Assembly: GCF_001563265.1 (NCBI RefSeq)
Contig: NZ_CP005084.1
Location: 244,001 to 308,000, forward strand
From: Sphingobium sp. TKS
Lineage (GTDB): Bacteria; Pseudomonadota; Alphaproteobacteria; Sphingomonadales; Sphingomonadaceae
DNA length: 64,000 nt
Reading direction: 5' to 3'
A program made the translations under genes and the position numbers. Position 1 is the first letter of the stretch. Each line of letters opens with the position of its first letter. Below are positions 10,162 through 18,841 of this stretch, in pieces. The notes below the pieces were generated by a model. The model was not told the DNA's origin. It worked only from the letters and a program-made list of their open reading frames with translations, and did no database searches.

Positions 10162-11226
10162 ATGACCGATACGCGCGCTCGCATCAACGCCATCGGCTGC
10201 GCCGTTCCCGAGCAGGACATGCACGCTCCCTTCATCCAATGGGCGGCCCGGCAACTGGACGATCCACGCCACCGCCAGCTTTTCCTGCGCATGGCCGAAC
10301 GGTCGGGCATCGACCATCGCTGGTGCGTGCTGCCATCGACTGTCGAAGGCGGATCGCCGGTCGATCCGGGCGGTTTCTATGCCGGGGAGATGCCGCCGAC
10401 TTCGCTCAGGATGCGGCGCTATGCCGATTATGCCCCGGCTTTGGCGCTGGAGGCGATCGCGCGGCTGAAGGAGCAGGTCGCGATCGACCGGATCAGCCAT
10501 CTGGTGGTGGCGAGCTGCACCGGCTTCGTCGCGCCGGGCATCGACCAGATCATTGCCGAACGGCTGGGGCTGGAGAATGTCGAGCGGACATTGGTCGGCT
10601 TCATGGGCTGTTATGCGGCGGTCGCGGCCTTGCGCACGGCGCGGCATATCGTGCGGTCGGAGCCGGAGGCGCGGGTGCTGGTGGTGACGGTCGAGCTGTC
10701 CTCCCTCCATTTTCAGCCGGAGCGGCAGATCGAACGCCTGTTGATGATGCTCCAGTTCGCGGACGGCGCGGCGGCGGCTTTGGTGACGGCGGAGGGCGGC
10801 GGGGTGGCGATCGACCGGCCCTTTTCGTTCAACCTGACGGATTCGGCGGAGCTGATCCGCTGGGACATTGGCGACAGCGGTTTCGTGATGCATCTGTCGG
10901 GTGAGGTGCCCGGGCGTATCCAGGCGGCGCTTAGCGATCCGCAGATCAGGCAGCGTATGTGGGGGAGTGACGATCCCGGCCTGATCGACGATTGGGCCGT
11001 GCATGCGGGCGGTCGGTCGATCCTGGATGCGGTGGAGCATGGGCTTGGGCTGGACGAAACCGCGCTGGCGCCCTCGCGGCGCGTGCTGGCCCGTTTCGGC
11101 AACATGTCCTCGTCCACGCTGATGTTCATATTGGGCGACATGCTGAGCCAGGCGCGGCGCGGGGTGGCGCTGGCCTTTGGGCCGGGGCTGGCGGCGGAAG
11201 GATTCCGGTTCGAAGGGATCGCATGA
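10162..11226 (+). CDS. Type III polyketide synthase (chalcone/stilbene synthase family)
   Basis: Homodimeric iterative condensing enzyme that extends an acyl-CoA starter with malonyl-CoA. The catalytic triad is visible in a 354-residue protein: Cys119 in VASCTGFVAPG, His281 in DWAVHAGG, and Asn314 in RFGNMSSSTL. GFMGCYAA (about 146-153) is typical of bacterial type III synthases of the alkylresorcinol/alkylpyrone kind. I chose the ATG at 10162, which has AAGGAACCCG just upstream; an ATG at 10120 lacks a ribosome site. The stop overlaps the next gene (ATGATG), so the two are co-translated. With the FAD oxidoreductase and methyltransferase beside it, the set resembles a resorcinol/quinone tailoring pathway. 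Starter unit and product cannot be read from sequence. Confidence 0.93.
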   Translation: MTDTRARINAIGCAVPEQDMHAPFIQWAARQLDDPRHRQLFLRMAERSGIDHRWCVLPSTVEGGSPVDPGGFYAGEMPPTSLRMRRYADYAPALALEAIARLKEQVAIDRISHLVVASCTGFVAPGIDQIIAERLGLENVERTLVGFMGCYAAVAALRTARHIVRSEPEARVLVVTVELSSLHFQPERQIERLLMMLQFADGAAAALVTAEGGGVAIDRPFSFNLTDSAELIRWDIGDSGFVMHLSGEVPGRIQAALSDPQIRQRMWGSDDPGLIDDWAVHAGGRSILDAVEHGLGLDETALAPSRRVLARFGNMSSSTLMFILGDMLSQARRGVALAFGPGLAAEGFRFEGIA

Positions 11227-12368
11227 TGCGCAGCGTACCAGCGCTGATCGTCGGCGGCGGGCCAGCCGGTGCGGCGGCGGCGATCATGCTCGGGCGGGCG
11301 GGCGTGACGGCGCATCTGGTCGATCGGCATGCCGGGCCGCATGATAGCGTCTGCGGCGGCTTTCTGGGCTGGGATGCGCTGGCGGAACTGGATGTTCTGG
11401 GTGTTGACGTGGCGGCTTTGGGAGCGCGGCCGATCGAGCGGCTGCGACTGGTGGCGGGTGAGCATCGTGTCGAACTGGCGCTGCCGCATCGGGCCGCGGG
11501 GCTGTCACGGCGGGTGCTGGATGAAGCGCTGATCGGGCTGGCGGAGGATGCCGGCGCGGTTCTCATGCGGGGGCGGGCGGTGCGGGCCGCCGATCCGGCG
11601 GGCCGGTCCGTTCGCTTCGACGATGGCGAGCAATGGGCGGGCGAGGCCTTGTTCCTCGCGACCGGCAAGCATGAGTTGCGGGGGCTTGCGCGTGATCTTG
11701 GCGGGCGGAAGGAGGCGCCTTCGGCCGGCTTGCGGGCGGTGTTGCCCGCCAGTGCGGTCCGCTCGCGCGATCTGGCTGGAATGATCGAGCTGCATCTGTT
11801 CGATGGGGGATATGCGGGACTGCTGTTGCAGGAGGATGGAACCGCAAATCTCTGCCTGTCCGTCGACCGGGAGCGGTTGGGGCAAGGCGTGACGCCGCTG
11901 ATGGCGCAGATCATGGCGGAGGCGCCATGTCTCGCTGAACGGATGGAGGGTGACATCCCCGCAAATTTCGAGGCGGTTGCCGGTGTACCCTATGGTTGGC
12001 GGGCGGACAGCACATTGCCCGGCATCTTCCGCATGGGCGATCAGGGGGCGGTGATCGCCTCTTTGGCGGGGGATGGGATTGCCATCGCGCTCAGCAGCGG
12101 GATGAGCGCGGCGCAGGCCTATCTCAGCGGCGGCCCCGACGCGGCGATAGACTGGCAAAGGGACATGCGCCGCCGGAGCCGCCGCCCGCTGGGCGTGGCC
12201 GAGGCGCTGCGCCATGGCGCGGCGGGGCCGGTGGGGCGAGGGTTGCTGATGCAATTGCTGCGCTGGATGCCGGGGCTTGGCGCGCAGGCCGCGCTGCTTA
12301 CCCGCATATCCGCTCGACACACAGGCGGAAGGAAAAGCGGCGCACGATCCGCACGTCATCCGGGTTGA
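11223..12368 (+). CDS. FAD-dependent oxidoreductase (geranylgeranyl-reductase-like/flavin hydroxylase family)
   Basis: Flavoprotein with an N-terminal dinucleotide-binding fold (ALIVGGGPAGAAAAIMLGRAG, residues about 7-27, quoted in part) and the second FAD motif near residue 275 (FRMGDQGAVIASLAGDGIA). The segment DSVCGGFLGWDAL resembles the substrate-side loop of the geranylgeranyl reductase-like group. 381 residues from the ATG at 11223, which overlaps the PKS stop. Likely role, by analogy with flavin hydroxylases paired with type III PKSs, is hydroxylation or oxidation of the polyketide; this is inference. The 3' end overlaps the convergent methyltransferase gene by 71 bases, and the C-terminal tail (ARHTGGRKSGARSARHPG) falls in the overlap and is probably non-conserved. 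Confidence 0.85.
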   Translation: MMRSVPALIVGGGPAGAAAAIMLGRAGVTAHLVDRHAGPHDSVCGGFLGWDALAELDVLGVDVAALGARPIERLRLVAGEHRVELALPHRAAGLSRRVLDEALIGLAEDAGAVLMRGRAVRAADPAGRSVRFDDGEQWAGEALFLATGKHELRGLARDLGGRKEAPSAGLRAVLPASAVRSRDLAGMIELHLFDGGYAGLLLQEDGTANLCLSVDRERLGQGVTPLMAQIMAEAPCLAERMEGDIPANFEAVAGVPYGWRADSTLPGIFRMGDQGAVIASLAGDGIAIALSSGMSAAQAYLSGGPDAAIDWQRDMRRRSRRPLGVAEALRHGAAGPVGRGLLMQLLRWMPGLGAQAALLTRISARHTGGRKSGARSARHPG

Positions 12369-12996
12369 TGCCCGCCTGCGGCAACAGCGCCTCCCAGTCG
12401 CCGGGCCGGAAGGCGCGAGCGATGGAGAGCTGGCCATCCTCCCGCACGATGCGGTGGACGCGCAGCAGACGGGCCAGCAGGGGAAAGCCCCAATAGGCAA
12501 AGCCATGACGATGCAGGTCGCAGATCAGCCAGCCCATGCGCGCATTCGCCTCCATATGGCGCAGGAAGGTCATCAGTTGCGCGTCGGTCATATGATGCGT
12601 CACCTGACTGGAAATGATGAAGTCGAACCGTTCCGGCTGGTCGAGATAATCCCCGGCGCGATAGTCGATGCGGAGGTCCGGCGGGGTGGCATGGCGGGCC
12701 GCTGCAAGGCTTTTCTCGTTGAGGTCGACGCCGATCAGTTCGGCCTCGATCCCCCGTTTCCTGGCCCAGCGGGCGATGGCGCGCAAAATGTCGCCGTCTC
12801 CGAAGCCCACGTCGAGCAGCCGGAAATGCCGGGCCGAGCCGATGGCGCGGTTGAGGAAGGCGATGGCGGGCCAGGCGGTGAAGGTCCAGCGATTGACCCG
12901 GGCGAGGTCGTGCAGCACGCGCTCATAGATGGCCGGGTCCAGCCCCGGCGCGTCCATCTGTTCTTCCTGCCGCGATCGGATTGAAAGGTCGGCCAT
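12298..12996 (-). CDS. Class I SAM-dependent methyltransferase
   Basis: 232-residue cytosolic methyltransferase. Motif I (LLDVGFGDGDILRAIA, about residues 60-75) binds SAM. It is followed by an acidic residue at the end of strand 2 (LIGVDLNEKS) and a motif with the catalytic-face residues FDFIISSQVTHH. It lies convergent to the PKS/FAD pair and overlaps the FAD gene by 71 bases. A methyltransferase beside a type III PKS and a flavin hydroxylase suggests O- or C-methylation of the polyketide product, but a housekeeping role is also possible. Upstream in-frame Met codons make the start slightly uncertain; the ATG at 12996 follows a purine-rich stretch. Confidence 0.85.
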   Translation of the reverse strand: MADLSIRSRQEEQMDAPGLDPAIYERVLHDLARVNRWTFTAWPAIAFLNRAIGSARHFRLLDVGFGDGDILRAIARWARKRGIEAELIGVDLNEKSLAAARHATPPDLRIDYRAGDYLDQPERFDFIISSQVTHHMTDAQLMTFLRHMEANARMGWLICDLHRHGFAYWGFPLLARLLRVHRIVREDGQLSIARAFRPGDWEALLPQAGINPDDVRIVRRFSFRLCVERICG

Positions 12997-13067
12997 GATG
13001 CACTCCCTTCTTTCCTATCCTCATAGCATGGCAGGCTTGTTATTCTCGTGCCCAAAGAGGTGACGCC

Positions 13068-13469
13068 ATGGGATATTTTTCCGCGCTCCTGTTGCTGGCG
13101 GCCGGTGCGCCATCGGCGGGTGTAGAGGGCTATTGGCTGACCGACGACCGGAAGGGTGTGGTGCGGATCGCGCCCTGCGCAGGGCAGATGTGCGGGCGGA
13201 TCGTGCGGGTACTCAATAAGGGGCCTGACGTGCCGACGACCGACATCAACAATCCCGATCCGAAATTGCGTGGGCAGCCGATCCTGGGTTTGCTGACCTT
13301 ATGGGGTTTCAATCGGGCTGGCGCGGCATGGAAGGGCGGGCGGGCCTATGATCCCAAATCGGGGCGAAGTTATCGGGCGACATTGGGATTGAACCCGGAC
13401 GGGTCGCTCAAGGTGACGGGGTGCGTGTTGTTCATCTGCCAGTCGCAGCGTTGGACGCGGGTGCAATAG
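13068..13469 (+). CDS. DUF2147 exported protein
   Basis: 133-residue protein with a short N-terminal hydrophobic signal (MGYFSALLLLAAGAPSAG) and then one DUF2147 domain. Recognisable parts are EGYWLTDDRKGVVRIAPC, a CGRIV segment, the DINNPDPKLRGQPILGL stretch and the terminal CVLFICQSQRWTR. Two Cys pairs (about 37/42 and near the C-terminus) may form disulfides in the periplasm. Function of the family is unknown. AGAGGTGACGCC precedes the ATG. Its TAG stop is also the first bases of the intergenic repeat at 13467. Confidence 0.85.
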   Translation: MGYFSALLLLAAGAPSAGVEGYWLTDDRKGVVRIAPCAGQMCGRIVRVLNKGPDVPTTDINNPDPKLRGQPILGLLTLWGFNRAGAAWKGGRAYDPKSGRSYRATLGLNPDGSLKVTGCVLFICQSQRWTRVQ

Positions 13470-13572
13470 AGCGATTTCCAAGCGATCTGAATTGATCGCT
13501 GGTTAAGAAATCGCGGTAAAACAAAGGAATAGAGCGGTTGATCTGATGCAATCAGATCGCAAACCGCTATAG
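13467..13572 (+). repeat. Intergenic repeat, copy 2
   Basis: Homologous to the reverse complement of 9912-10040: the shared core is GCGGTAAAACAAAGG followed by a GATCTGATGCAATCAGATC-like palindrome. Unusually, it exactly fills the gap between two convergent genes, supplying the stop codon of each (TAG at 13467-13469 on plus, TAG at 13567-13569 on minus). Its palindromes may act as a bidirectional terminator here. Confidence 0.72.
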
Positions 13573-14415
13573 CGGACCGGCCTTCTCCCACAGGAAAATC
13601 CCATAGCGCATCGCCCCGGTGCGAAGCGCAAGGATCAGGCGCGGCAAGCTGAGGATGAAGCTGCGGTTCCGCGTCCTGGGGCTGAGCGCCAGCCGGCGGA
13701 GGGCGGGATCGCTGATCATGGCTCCGGCGAAGCGTCGCAGGCAGATCGTCCAGGTGCGGCGGACGCGGGCGCTGGCATCCTCAGAGTCGCGCAGGGAAAA
13801 GCCGGCATCGGCGGCCATGTTCACATAATCCGCCCGGCTGCCCATGCCGGGCAGCCGTCCCTCGCGGCAAATGGGTTCGAGCAGATGGCGGATTTCCCAG
13901 GCGCGCGCGCCCTCTCCCTCCAGCCAGGCGCAGACCACCAGCCGCCCGCCGGGGCGCAGCACGCGCGCCGCTTGCGCGAAGAAGCGCGCCTTGTCGACCA
14001 TATGTTCCGAGCTTTCAATGGCATAGGCGCGATCGAAGCTGGCGTCGGGCAGGTCGTTGTGGAGCCAGTCCCGGCGCAGGCAGGTGAAGCGCGGCGAGGG
14101 GCGGGCATTGGCGATTTTTTCCTGCGCGGCGGAAAGGGTAAGGCCAATGATGCCGACATCATGCCGCGCCGCAATCCGTGCAGCGGTCGCGCCATAGCCG
14201 CAGCCTATGTCGCACAGCGTCTGTCCCGGTTCCAGCGCCAGCCGCGCTTCGACTTCCGCGACAAGGGCATCGGCCGCCTCCGCCGGGCTTTCCCGGCCGG
14301 TCCGCCAATAGCCATGATGCACATGCTCGCCCCATATCCGCCGATAGGCAAGGTCCAGTTCGTCATAATGAACCGCAACGTCCGCCGCGGTCGGGGGAAG
14401 CTTCGGCACGATCAT
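13567..14415 (-). CDS. SAM-dependent methyltransferase (cyclopropane-synthase/tocopherol-methyltransferase-like)
   Basis: 282-residue methyltransferase. N-terminal YDELDLAYRRIWGEHVHHGY is typical of the group that includes gamma-tocopherol and sarcosine methyltransferases and cyclopropane fatty acid synthases. SAM motif I is TLCDIGCGYGATAARIAA (about residues 66-83), followed by DRAYAIESSEHM and LRPGGRLVVCAW. The substrate is not readable from the sequence; a lipid, quinone or polyketide phenol are candidates, the last because a type III PKS set lies 1 kb away. The gene is monocistronic, converging on the DUF2147 gene across a repeat that provides its stop codon. Confidence 0.82.
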   Translation of the reverse strand: MIVPKLPPTAADVAVHYDELDLAYRRIWGEHVHHGYWRTGRESPAEAADALVAEVEARLALEPGQTLCDIGCGYGATAARIAARHDVGIIGLTLSAAQEKIANARPSPRFTCLRRDWLHNDLPDASFDRAYAIESSEHMVDKARFFAQAARVLRPGGRLVVCAWLEGEGARAWEIRHLLEPICREGRLPGMGSRADYVNMAADAGFSLRDSEDASARVRRTWTICLRRFAGAMISDPALRRLALSPRTRNRSFILSLPRLILALRTGAMRYGIFLWEKAGPL

Positions 14416-14495
14416 GCGGCTTTATCGGTCGATTGGCCTTCGGTGGCAAACGGTTTTGGTGATACCTGCTCCGGCTTGCGCAGGAGTATCGGCTC

Positions 14496-15773
14496 TCAAC
14501 CCGCTGCCGCCAGCAACCTCGCGCTGAGCGTGGGCCACTCCGTCATGTCCCAGCCTTCGGGGGTTTCGCGGGTCATGATCTGGTCCGCGCCGAAGCAGTT
14601 GGAAAGGTCGATATCCTCGCCCTTTTCGAAGGCGCGGTCGGCCAGCGAATAAAAGGGGCGGACCACGGGCAGGGTCAGATCGTCCCTGTTCTGCTCGACC
14701 ACGATCGCCAGCCGATGCGAGCGCAGTCGCACCAGCGATCCGATCGGATAGATGCCCACGGCCCGCTGGAACGCCTGGAAAATCTCCGGGTCGTAGAGCG
14801 TCTGCGCCTCGTCCAGCATCAGCAGGGCGCGGGACGGGTCTTCGCCATGGCGGTGGATGCGGTTGGAAGTCATTGCGTCATAAGTGTCGCAGATCGCCGC
14901 CATGCGCGCGAACAGCCCGATCTCCTCGCCCTTCAGCCCATGGGGATAGCCGCTGCCGTCCAGCCGCTCATGATGATGCAGGCAGACGTCCAGCACCGCC
15001 TCGGGCATTTCGCCGCCCAGCGCCAGAAATTCATGCGCCAGCGTGGTGTGGCTTTTCACCACCTCCCATTCTTCGGGGGTGAGCGGGCTGTCCTTGTCCC
15101 AGGTTTCCTGCGGCACATGGCCCATGCCGACGTCCATCAGCAACCCGGCGAGCCCGGCCTGCTGCACCTCCTCCGGGGAGAGGCGGAGCTGCTGGGCCAG
15201 GCTGATCATCAGCGCGCAAACCGACAGGGCGTGGAGATAGAGATATTCATTCGTATTCTTGAGCCGCGTCACCGCCATGAAAGCATGGGGATTGCGCTGG
15301 ATGGAGCTGGAAATCTCCTCGATCATCGGTTCTAGCTTCTTGAGCTTGATCGCGTTGCCCAGGCGGGAATCGTCGAAGATCTTCTGCATCGCGCGCACGG
15401 ATTTGCGGGCCAGGCGGTTCGCATGGACCATCTCGGCCTTGGCTGGCAGCCTGTCTTTCGACAGCGGGTCGAACGGACGGCTGACGGGGGCGGGCGCCGC
15501 GCGCCGGGCGATCGTGGCTCCGGCCCGGCCGAACGGACGATCACGCGGGTCCGGAGCGCGGGAAGGAGCAGGCTCTTCCTTCGGCTTCAGATCGACGCCG
15601 CGGGACGTGTCGATCTGGACCCATTCGACCTTGCTGGCCTTCAGCGTTTCCAACTGATCGGCATCCTCCAGCAACATCTTGCTTTTCCAGAAGGGATGGG
15701 AAAACCACGACCCTTCCATCTTGTGCAGGAACATGCCCAACTCGACGTCCTGGGTACGGATTCTTTTCAACAT
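14496..15773 (-). CDS. DUF3391/HD-GYP-domain protein with altered HD motif
   Basis: 425-residue cytoplasmic protein of the c-di-GMP phosphodiesterase superfamily: an N-terminal DUF3391 domain (starts MLKRIRTQDVELGMFLHKME), a Pro/Arg-rich linker (about 75-115), and an HD-GYP domain (about 150-370). The GYP motif and its His pair are intact (HHHERLDGSGYPHGL), as are CDTYDAMTSNR and VVKSH. The HD pair itself is not: where LLHDIGK is expected the sequence reads LLMDVGMGHVP, so the metal-binding His and the conserved Lys are both Met. Activity on c-di-GMP is therefore doubtful, and a binding-only or regulatory role is possible. Monocistronic; GGGGCC lies upstream of the ATG. Confidence 0.88.
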   Translation of the reverse strand: MLKRIRTQDVELGMFLHKMEGSWFSHPFWKSKMLLEDADQLETLKASKVEWVQIDTSRGVDLKPKEEPAPSRAPDPRDRPFGRAGATIARRAAPAPVSRPFDPLSKDRLPAKAEMVHANRLARKSVRAMQKIFDDSRLGNAIKLKKLEPMIEEISSSIQRNPHAFMAVTRLKNTNEYLYLHALSVCALMISLAQQLRLSPEEVQQAGLAGLLMDVGMGHVPQETWDKDSPLTPEEWEVVKSHTTLAHEFLALGGEMPEAVLDVCLHHHERLDGSGYPHGLKGEEIGLFARMAAICDTYDAMTSNRIHRHGEDPSRALLMLDEAQTLYDPEIFQAFQRAVGIYPIGSLVRLRSHRLAIVVEQNRDDLTLPVVRPFYSLADRAFEKGEDIDLSNCFGADQIMTRETPEGWDMTEWPTLSARLLAAAG

Positions 15774-15848
15774 TTTGCGGCCCCGAATAGAGGCTGCATC
15801 TCGCCCCCAAAGCCTTGCAAAAAGGTTAAAACGGGATCGTCGCGGCCC

Positions 15849-17273
15849 TTATCGCCAGCCCAGGCCAAGCGCCTTTTGCAAGGCGATATAGTCCGCCGTC
15901 ATGGCCGCCGTCCCCTGCGAGAGCGTCTGTGCCGCCGACAGGCTCTGCCGTTCCGCGTCGAGAAGCTGGATGCGGGTGGCGGCGCCCGCCTCGAAGCGCT
16001 GGCGCATCAGCGCGGCGGTGCGGTCGGCCGAAGCCTTGGACCGGGCCGCGCTGGCGACGCTCAGCCGCCGGGCGCCGAAGCGGGACAGGGCGTCCTCGCT
16101 GTCGCGCAGGGCGGTGAGGACGGCCTGGCGATATTGGGCTGCAGCTTCGTCCTGCGCGCCCTTCGCCTGCTCGACGCGGGCGGCGTTACGGCCGAAATCG
16201 AGGAAGCTCCAGCTCAGGCGGGGCATGGCGATGGCTGCCAGTTGGTCGAGATCGACCAGATCGCCGGGGTTGGTGCCGCCGATACCGATCAGGCCCATGA
16301 AGCTGAGGCTGGGGAAGCGCGCCGCCTCCGCCACGCCGATTTTGGCGGTGGCGGCGGCGAACTGGCGCTCCGCCGCGCGGACATCGGGGCGGCGTTTGAG
16401 CAGCGCGGCGGGATCACCCACCGCGACCTCCGCCGGCGGCAGCGGCACGGCAGCGGGCGCCGTCAGCATCGCGTCGAGCGCGCCGGGCGCTTCCCCGGCG
16501 AGCGTCGCCAGCGCGTTCAGATAGGCGTCGCGCTCGGCGCTAAGCGGCAGCAGGGCGGCTTCGCCCTGCTCCACTTGGTTGCGCTGCTGCTCCAGCTCCA
16601 GTGCGGAGGCGGTGCCCTGGGCGTGGCGCTGTTCGGTCAGGCGCAGCATCTCGCGCTGGCGGGTGAGCGCCTCCTGCTCCAAGACGATGCGCTGCTGGCG
16701 GTCGCGCAGATTGACATAGGCCTGCGCGATTTCGGCCGTCAGGCTGACCTGCGCGTCCGCGACATTGGCTTGCGCCGCGTCAAACTGGGCGCGTGCCGCC
16801 TCGACCCCCCGCCGTTTGCCGCCCCACAGGTCGACCTCCCAACTGGCGTCGAAGCCCAGATTGTAGAAGTTGAGCGACTGGCTGCCGCCGCCGGACTGGT
16901 CGCTCTCATCGGAATTGCCAAGGTCGACACCGGGCAGAGTCGCGTGGACAAAAAGGGCGGAGGCATTGGCGCTGGGAAGGGCATTGGCGCGTTCCGAACG
17001 CAGCGAGGCGCGAGCCTGCCGGACCCGTGCTTCGGCCACCGCCACGCCCGGATTGGCCGCGAGCGCGCGGGTCTCCAGCGCATCCAGCACCGGATCGCCC
17101 AAGGCCGTCCACCATGCGGCTGCGGCTGGCGCTTGGGCGCGGGTGTCGTCGGGTGCCCGCGCGAATTGCGCGCCGGGGCTGACCGGCTTGGACGTTTCCG
17201 GTCCGCGATAATCCGGCCCGGCGGTGCAGGCGGCCAGGCTAAGCAGGGGGAAGGCAATCAAGGGGAAACGCAT
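15849..17273 (-). CDS. NodT-family outer-membrane efflux lipoprotein (TolC-like)
   Basis: Outer-membrane channel of a tripartite drug exporter. Signal peptide with a lipobox: MRFPLIAFPLLSLAAC, lipidated Cys at residue 16. Two repeats of the outer-membrane efflux domain follow, with alanine- and glutamine-rich coiled-coil stretches (around 190-250 and 390-460). 474 residues is normal for NodT/OprM proteins. I used the ATG at 17273; an in-frame start at 17288 adds five residues that would precede the signal peptide. It follows the MFS gene by about a dozen bases and is the last gene of the emrA-emrB-nodT operon. Confidence 0.93.
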   Translation of the reverse strand: MRFPLIAFPLLSLAACTAGPDYRGPETSKPVSPGAQFARAPDDTRAQAPAAAAWWTALGDPVLDALETRALAANPGVAVAEARVRQARASLRSERANALPSANASALFVHATLPGVDLGNSDESDQSGGGSQSLNFYNLGFDASWEVDLWGGKRRGVEAARAQFDAAQANVADAQVSLTAEIAQAYVNLRDRQQRIVLEQEALTRQREMLRLTEQRHAQGTASALELEQQRNQVEQGEAALLPLSAERDAYLNALATLAGEAPGALDAMLTAPAAVPLPPAEVAVGDPAALLKRRPDVRAAERQFAAATAKIGVAEAARFPSLSFMGLIGIGGTNPGDLVDLDQLAAIAMPRLSWSFLDFGRNAARVEQAKGAQDEAAAQYRQAVLTALRDSEDALSRFGARRLSVASAARSKASADRTAALMRQRFEAGAATRIQLLDAERQSLSAAQTLSQGTAAMTADYIALQKALGLGWR

Positions 17274-17284
17274 GGAAACCGGCC

Positions 17285-18841
17285 TCAATGCATCGCGACG
17301 GCTTGCCCATGGGGCAAGGGACGCAGGAACAGGACCAGCGGCAGCACGGCAATGATGCCGACCGCCAGCATCGTGAAAATATCGTTATAGGTCATCACCA
17401 GCGCCTCTTTCTGGATCGTGCCCGCCAACGACCGAAGGGCGGCTTCATGACCGCCCAGCGAATGACTGAGCCCGCCGATATAGTCCTGCACCTGGCCGCT
17501 ATTGGCGCTCAGGCTTTCTTCCATGCGCCGGCTATGGAACCAGGTTCGCTGGTCCTGAATGGTGGCGATGCCCGCCAGCGCCAGCGATCCGCCCAGATTG
17601 CGGACCGCGTTGAACAGTCCGGCGGCGTCGCCCGCATCCTCACGCGGGACGGAAGCGATGGCGGCCTGATTGAGGAAGAGGAAGCCGAACACGCTGCCGA
17701 CCCCGCGCAGCAATTGCGATTCGATGAAATCATGGCCGACCGCCTGGTTGGTCAGCACCGTGTCGATCCAGCAGCTCGTCGCCATGACGAGCAGCCCGGC
17801 GCCGACCGCGATGCGGATGTCCAGATGCCGGATCAGCAGCGGCGTCAGCGGCATCAGCATCAGGCTGGGAATGCCCGACAGCAGGACGATCCGGCCCGAT
17901 TGCAGCGCGTCATAACCGGCGATCGCGGCCAGGAACTGCGGAATGACGAAGGCGGTGCCATAGAGCATCATGCCGATCACCAGCCCCATCATCGCGACCG
18001 CGCCGAACTGGCGGTCGAGCAGAAGCTTCAGCCGGATGACCGGCCTTTTCGCGAAATATTGGCCGGCGAACAACAGGATGAAGCCGATGCCCGAGACGAT
18101 CGACATCAGGACGATTTCCCGGCTCTGGAACCATTGTTCGCGCTGCCCTTCCTCCAGCACGATGGTGAGGCCGCCCAGCCCCAGCGCCATGCCTGCAATG
18201 CCCAGCCAGTCGGCCTGCCAGAATTCGCTCAGCAGCGGCTTTTGATGCGGCATCGTCACCAGCAGCAGGGTGATCAGGATGATGCCCACCGGAAGGTTCA
18301 GGAAGAAGGCATAGTGCCAGCTTATATTCTCCGTCAGCCACCCGCCGACCAGCGGGCCCAGGACCGGACCAAGGATCGCGGTGACGCCGAACAGCGCATT
18401 GCCGATCGGCTGCTGCGAACGGGGCAGGCGCGTGGCGATGATCGTCATCGCCGTCGGGATCAGCGCGCCGCCGGTAAAGCCCTGGCCGACGCGGCCGATG
18501 ATCATGGTGGTCAGATTGTCGGCCACGCCGCACAGCATCGAAAAGCCGGTGAACAGAAAAGCCGCGGCCAGCAGCAGGGTACGCAGCCCCAGCAGCCGTT
18601 CCAGCCACGCCGCCAGCGGGATGATGATGATTTCCGCGACCAGATAGGATGTCGCGATCCAGGTTCCCTCCGTGCCGCTGGCACCGATTTCGCCCTGGAT
18701 CGTGGGCAGGGCCGAATTGACGATGGAAATATCAAGCGTCGCCATCATCGCGCCCAGGCTGCCCGCCGCGACCGCCAGCCAGGCGGCGGTGTCGGCGCGT
18801 TCCGGCATGGATGCCGGGGCCGAAGAGGCGGTAGCGGTCAT
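17285..18841 (-). CDS. emrB: DHA2-family (EmrB/QacA) 14-helix drug:H+ antiporter
   Basis: Inner-membrane MFS exporter, 518 residues with about fourteen membrane helices. The N-terminal helix carries the DHA2 signature ATLDISIVNSALPTIQGEIGA (quoted up to the conserved Pro region), and motif C appears around ALFGVTAILGPVLGPLVGGW. It overlaps emrA by four bases and is followed by the NodT channel, forming a standard tripartite pump. Substrates, probably hydrophobic uncouplers or phenolics, cannot be read from the sequence. Control is likely by the divergent MarR protein. Confidence 0.94.
   Translation of the reverse strand: MTATASSAPASMPERADTAAWLAVAAGSLGAMMATLDISIVNSALPTIQGEIGASGTEGTWIATSYLVAEIIIIPLAAWLERLLGLRTLLLAAAFLFTGFSMLCGVADNLTTMIIGRVGQGFTGGALIPTAMTIIATRLPRSQQPIGNALFGVTAILGPVLGPLVGGWLTENISWHYAFFLNLPVGIILITLLLVTMPHQKPLLSEFWQADWLGIAGMALGLGGLTIVLEEGQREQWFQSREIVLMSIVSGIGFILLFAGQYFAKRPVIRLKLLLDRQFGAVAMMGLVIGMMLYGTAFVIPQFLAAIAGYDALQSGRIVLLSGIPSLMLMPLTPLLIRHLDIRIAVGAGLLVMATSCWIDTVLTNQAVGHDFIESQLLRGVGSVFGFLFLNQAAIASVPREDAGDAAGLFNAVRNLGGSLALAGIATIQDQRTWFHSRRMEESLSANSGQVQDYIGGLSHSLGGHEAALRSLAGTIQKEALVMTYNDIFTMLAVGIIAVLPLVLFLRPLPHGQAVAMH

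Noticed and set aside
10992..11222. Upstream extension of the FAD oxidoreductase frame
   Set aside because: It overlaps the end of the PKS gene in another frame; the FAD-binding motif begins right after the ATG at 11223.
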